From the NCBI GenBank assembly GCA_964429355.1, contig CAYSCH010000471.1:1-6686 (forward strand): a stretch of DNA of 6,686 nt, given 5' to 3'. The notes below the pieces were generated by a model. The model had not been told where the DNA came from. It made no database searches and saw only the letters and a program-made list of their open reading frames with translations. A program made the translations under genes and the position numbers. This stretch comes from JAAYAY01 sp964429355 (lineage in GTDB: Bacteria; Planctomycetota; Planctomycetia; Pirellulales; Thermoguttaceae). Below are positions 6,102-6,686 of this stretch, in pieces; the first letter of the stretch is position 1; each line of letters starts with the position of its first letter.

Positions 6102-6686
6102 TCAGAAGAAACGGGTCACACCGGGAGTGGCGCACGGATAGAGGCCGTCTTCGCCGGCGACAACGGAAGGTGTGCCGTCCCAGTCGTAGCGGTCGGGGGC
6201 CAGCGAAACTTGGGACTGGAGCGCGTCGTCCCAGGGAATCACCTGCCCCGAATAGGTTGCCATTCGGCCCATGATGGCCGTCATCGTGGTCGTGGCGCCA
6301 TATTCGGCTTCGTTGTGCGGGCGGTCGTTGCGGATGGCGTCGAACAGCACGTCGTGCTCGACCTGATAGGGATTCTGTTTGGGGCCGCGGTAAATCCAGG
6401 AGTCGCCGTCGGTCTCGATCTTGCCACCGCCGACGTCGGACTGACCTTTGGATCCCGCGACGAATTCGGCCACCTGGTTCCAGCAACCCGGGATGTGGCG
6501 GCATTGGCTGAACATGCGGGTGCCATCGGGGTAGGTGTATTCGACGAAGTGATGGTCAAAAATGTCGCCTACAAGTGGACCGATGCGAACCTGCCGTCCA
6601 CCCTGCCCCTGGGCCGTGACCGGATGGGATCCCATGATCCAGTTGCAGACGTCGATGTTGTGGACGTGCTGCTCAACGATATGGTC
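6102..6686 (-). CDS. Gfo/Idh/MocA-family oxidoreductase, C-terminal part (5' end outside window)
   Basis: The open frame enters from the right edge and ends at TGA 6104-6102, giving 194 C-terminal residues. The NAD(P)-binding Rossmann domain is outside the window; what remains is the alpha/beta substrate-binding domain. It begins with DHIVEQHVHNIDVCNW (1-16), continues with HPVTAQGQGGRQVR (21-34), FVEYTYPDGTRM (47-58) and QNPYQVEHDVLFDAIRNDRP (104-123), then TTTMTAIMGRMATYSG (132-147) and IPWDDAL (150-156). These match the expanded GFO_IDH_MocA oxidoreductase families that are abundant in Planctomycetes and often carry a Tat signal; the N-terminus cannot be checked here. Members act on sugars, inositols or glycosides, and many have no known substrate. 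The 114-bp gap to the transaldolase leaves it open whether this gene belongs to the operon or precedes it. The gap shows only weak 4-bp-stem hairpins and no terminator. Confidence 0.9.
   Translation of the reverse strand, partial: DHIVEQHVHNIDVCNWIMGSHPVTAQGQGGRQVRIGPLVGDIFDHHFVEYTYPDGTRMFSQCRHIPGCWNQVAEFVAGSKGQSDVGGGKIETDGDSWIYRGPKQNPYQVEHDVLFDAIRNDRPHNEAEYGATTTMTAIMGRMATYSGQVIPWDDALQSQVSLAPDRYDWDGTPSVVAGEDGLYPCATPGVTRFF

Overview
All six genes in this GC-rich window (roughly 60% GC by eye) lie on the minus strand, so transcription runs from the right edge to the left edge. The best taxonomic clue is the right-hand gene. It is the C-terminal part of a Gfo/Idh/MocA oxidoreductase with motifs (EQHVHNIDVCNW, HPVTAQGQGGRQ, TTTMTAIMGRMATYSG) that I associate with the large expanded oxidoreductase families of Planctomycetes and other PVC bacteria. 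The organism is therefore probably a planctomycete or relative. This is inference, not a search result.

Layout in transcription order: (1) Gfo/Idh/MocA oxidoreductase, 5' part missing at the right edge (6686-6102); (2) a 114-bp gap; (3) small single-domain transaldolase (5987-5334); (4) L-fucose/L-arabinose isomerase-like sugar isomerase (5310-3955); (5) IolB-type 5-deoxy-glucuronate isomerase (3948-3157); (6) FGGY carbohydrate kinase (3136-1610, or from an overlapping GTG at 3160); (7) a 194-bp gap with two small hairpins and an inverted repeat; (8) FAD-linked oxidase of the GlcD/alkyl-DHAP-synthase type (1415 to beyond the left edge), lacking only its last residues.

Genes 3 to 6 are packed with gaps of 23, 6 and 20 bp (or a 4-bp overlap at the last junction), and their ribosome-binding sites partly lie inside the upstream genes. 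They look like one carbohydrate-catabolic operon. The FAD oxidase probably belongs to the same pathway but may be transcribed separately. In outline, aldose-ketose isomerisation, phosphorylation, a C3 transfer by transaldolase and oxidation of a 2-hydroxyacid would form a catabolic route for an unidentified sugar, uronate or sugar derivative. IolB appears without any other myo-inositol gene in view, and the transaldolase has an Ala where related enzymes have a phosphate-contacting Ser. Both suggest a non-standard substrate. No mobile element, CRISPR array, tRNA or rRNA was seen.
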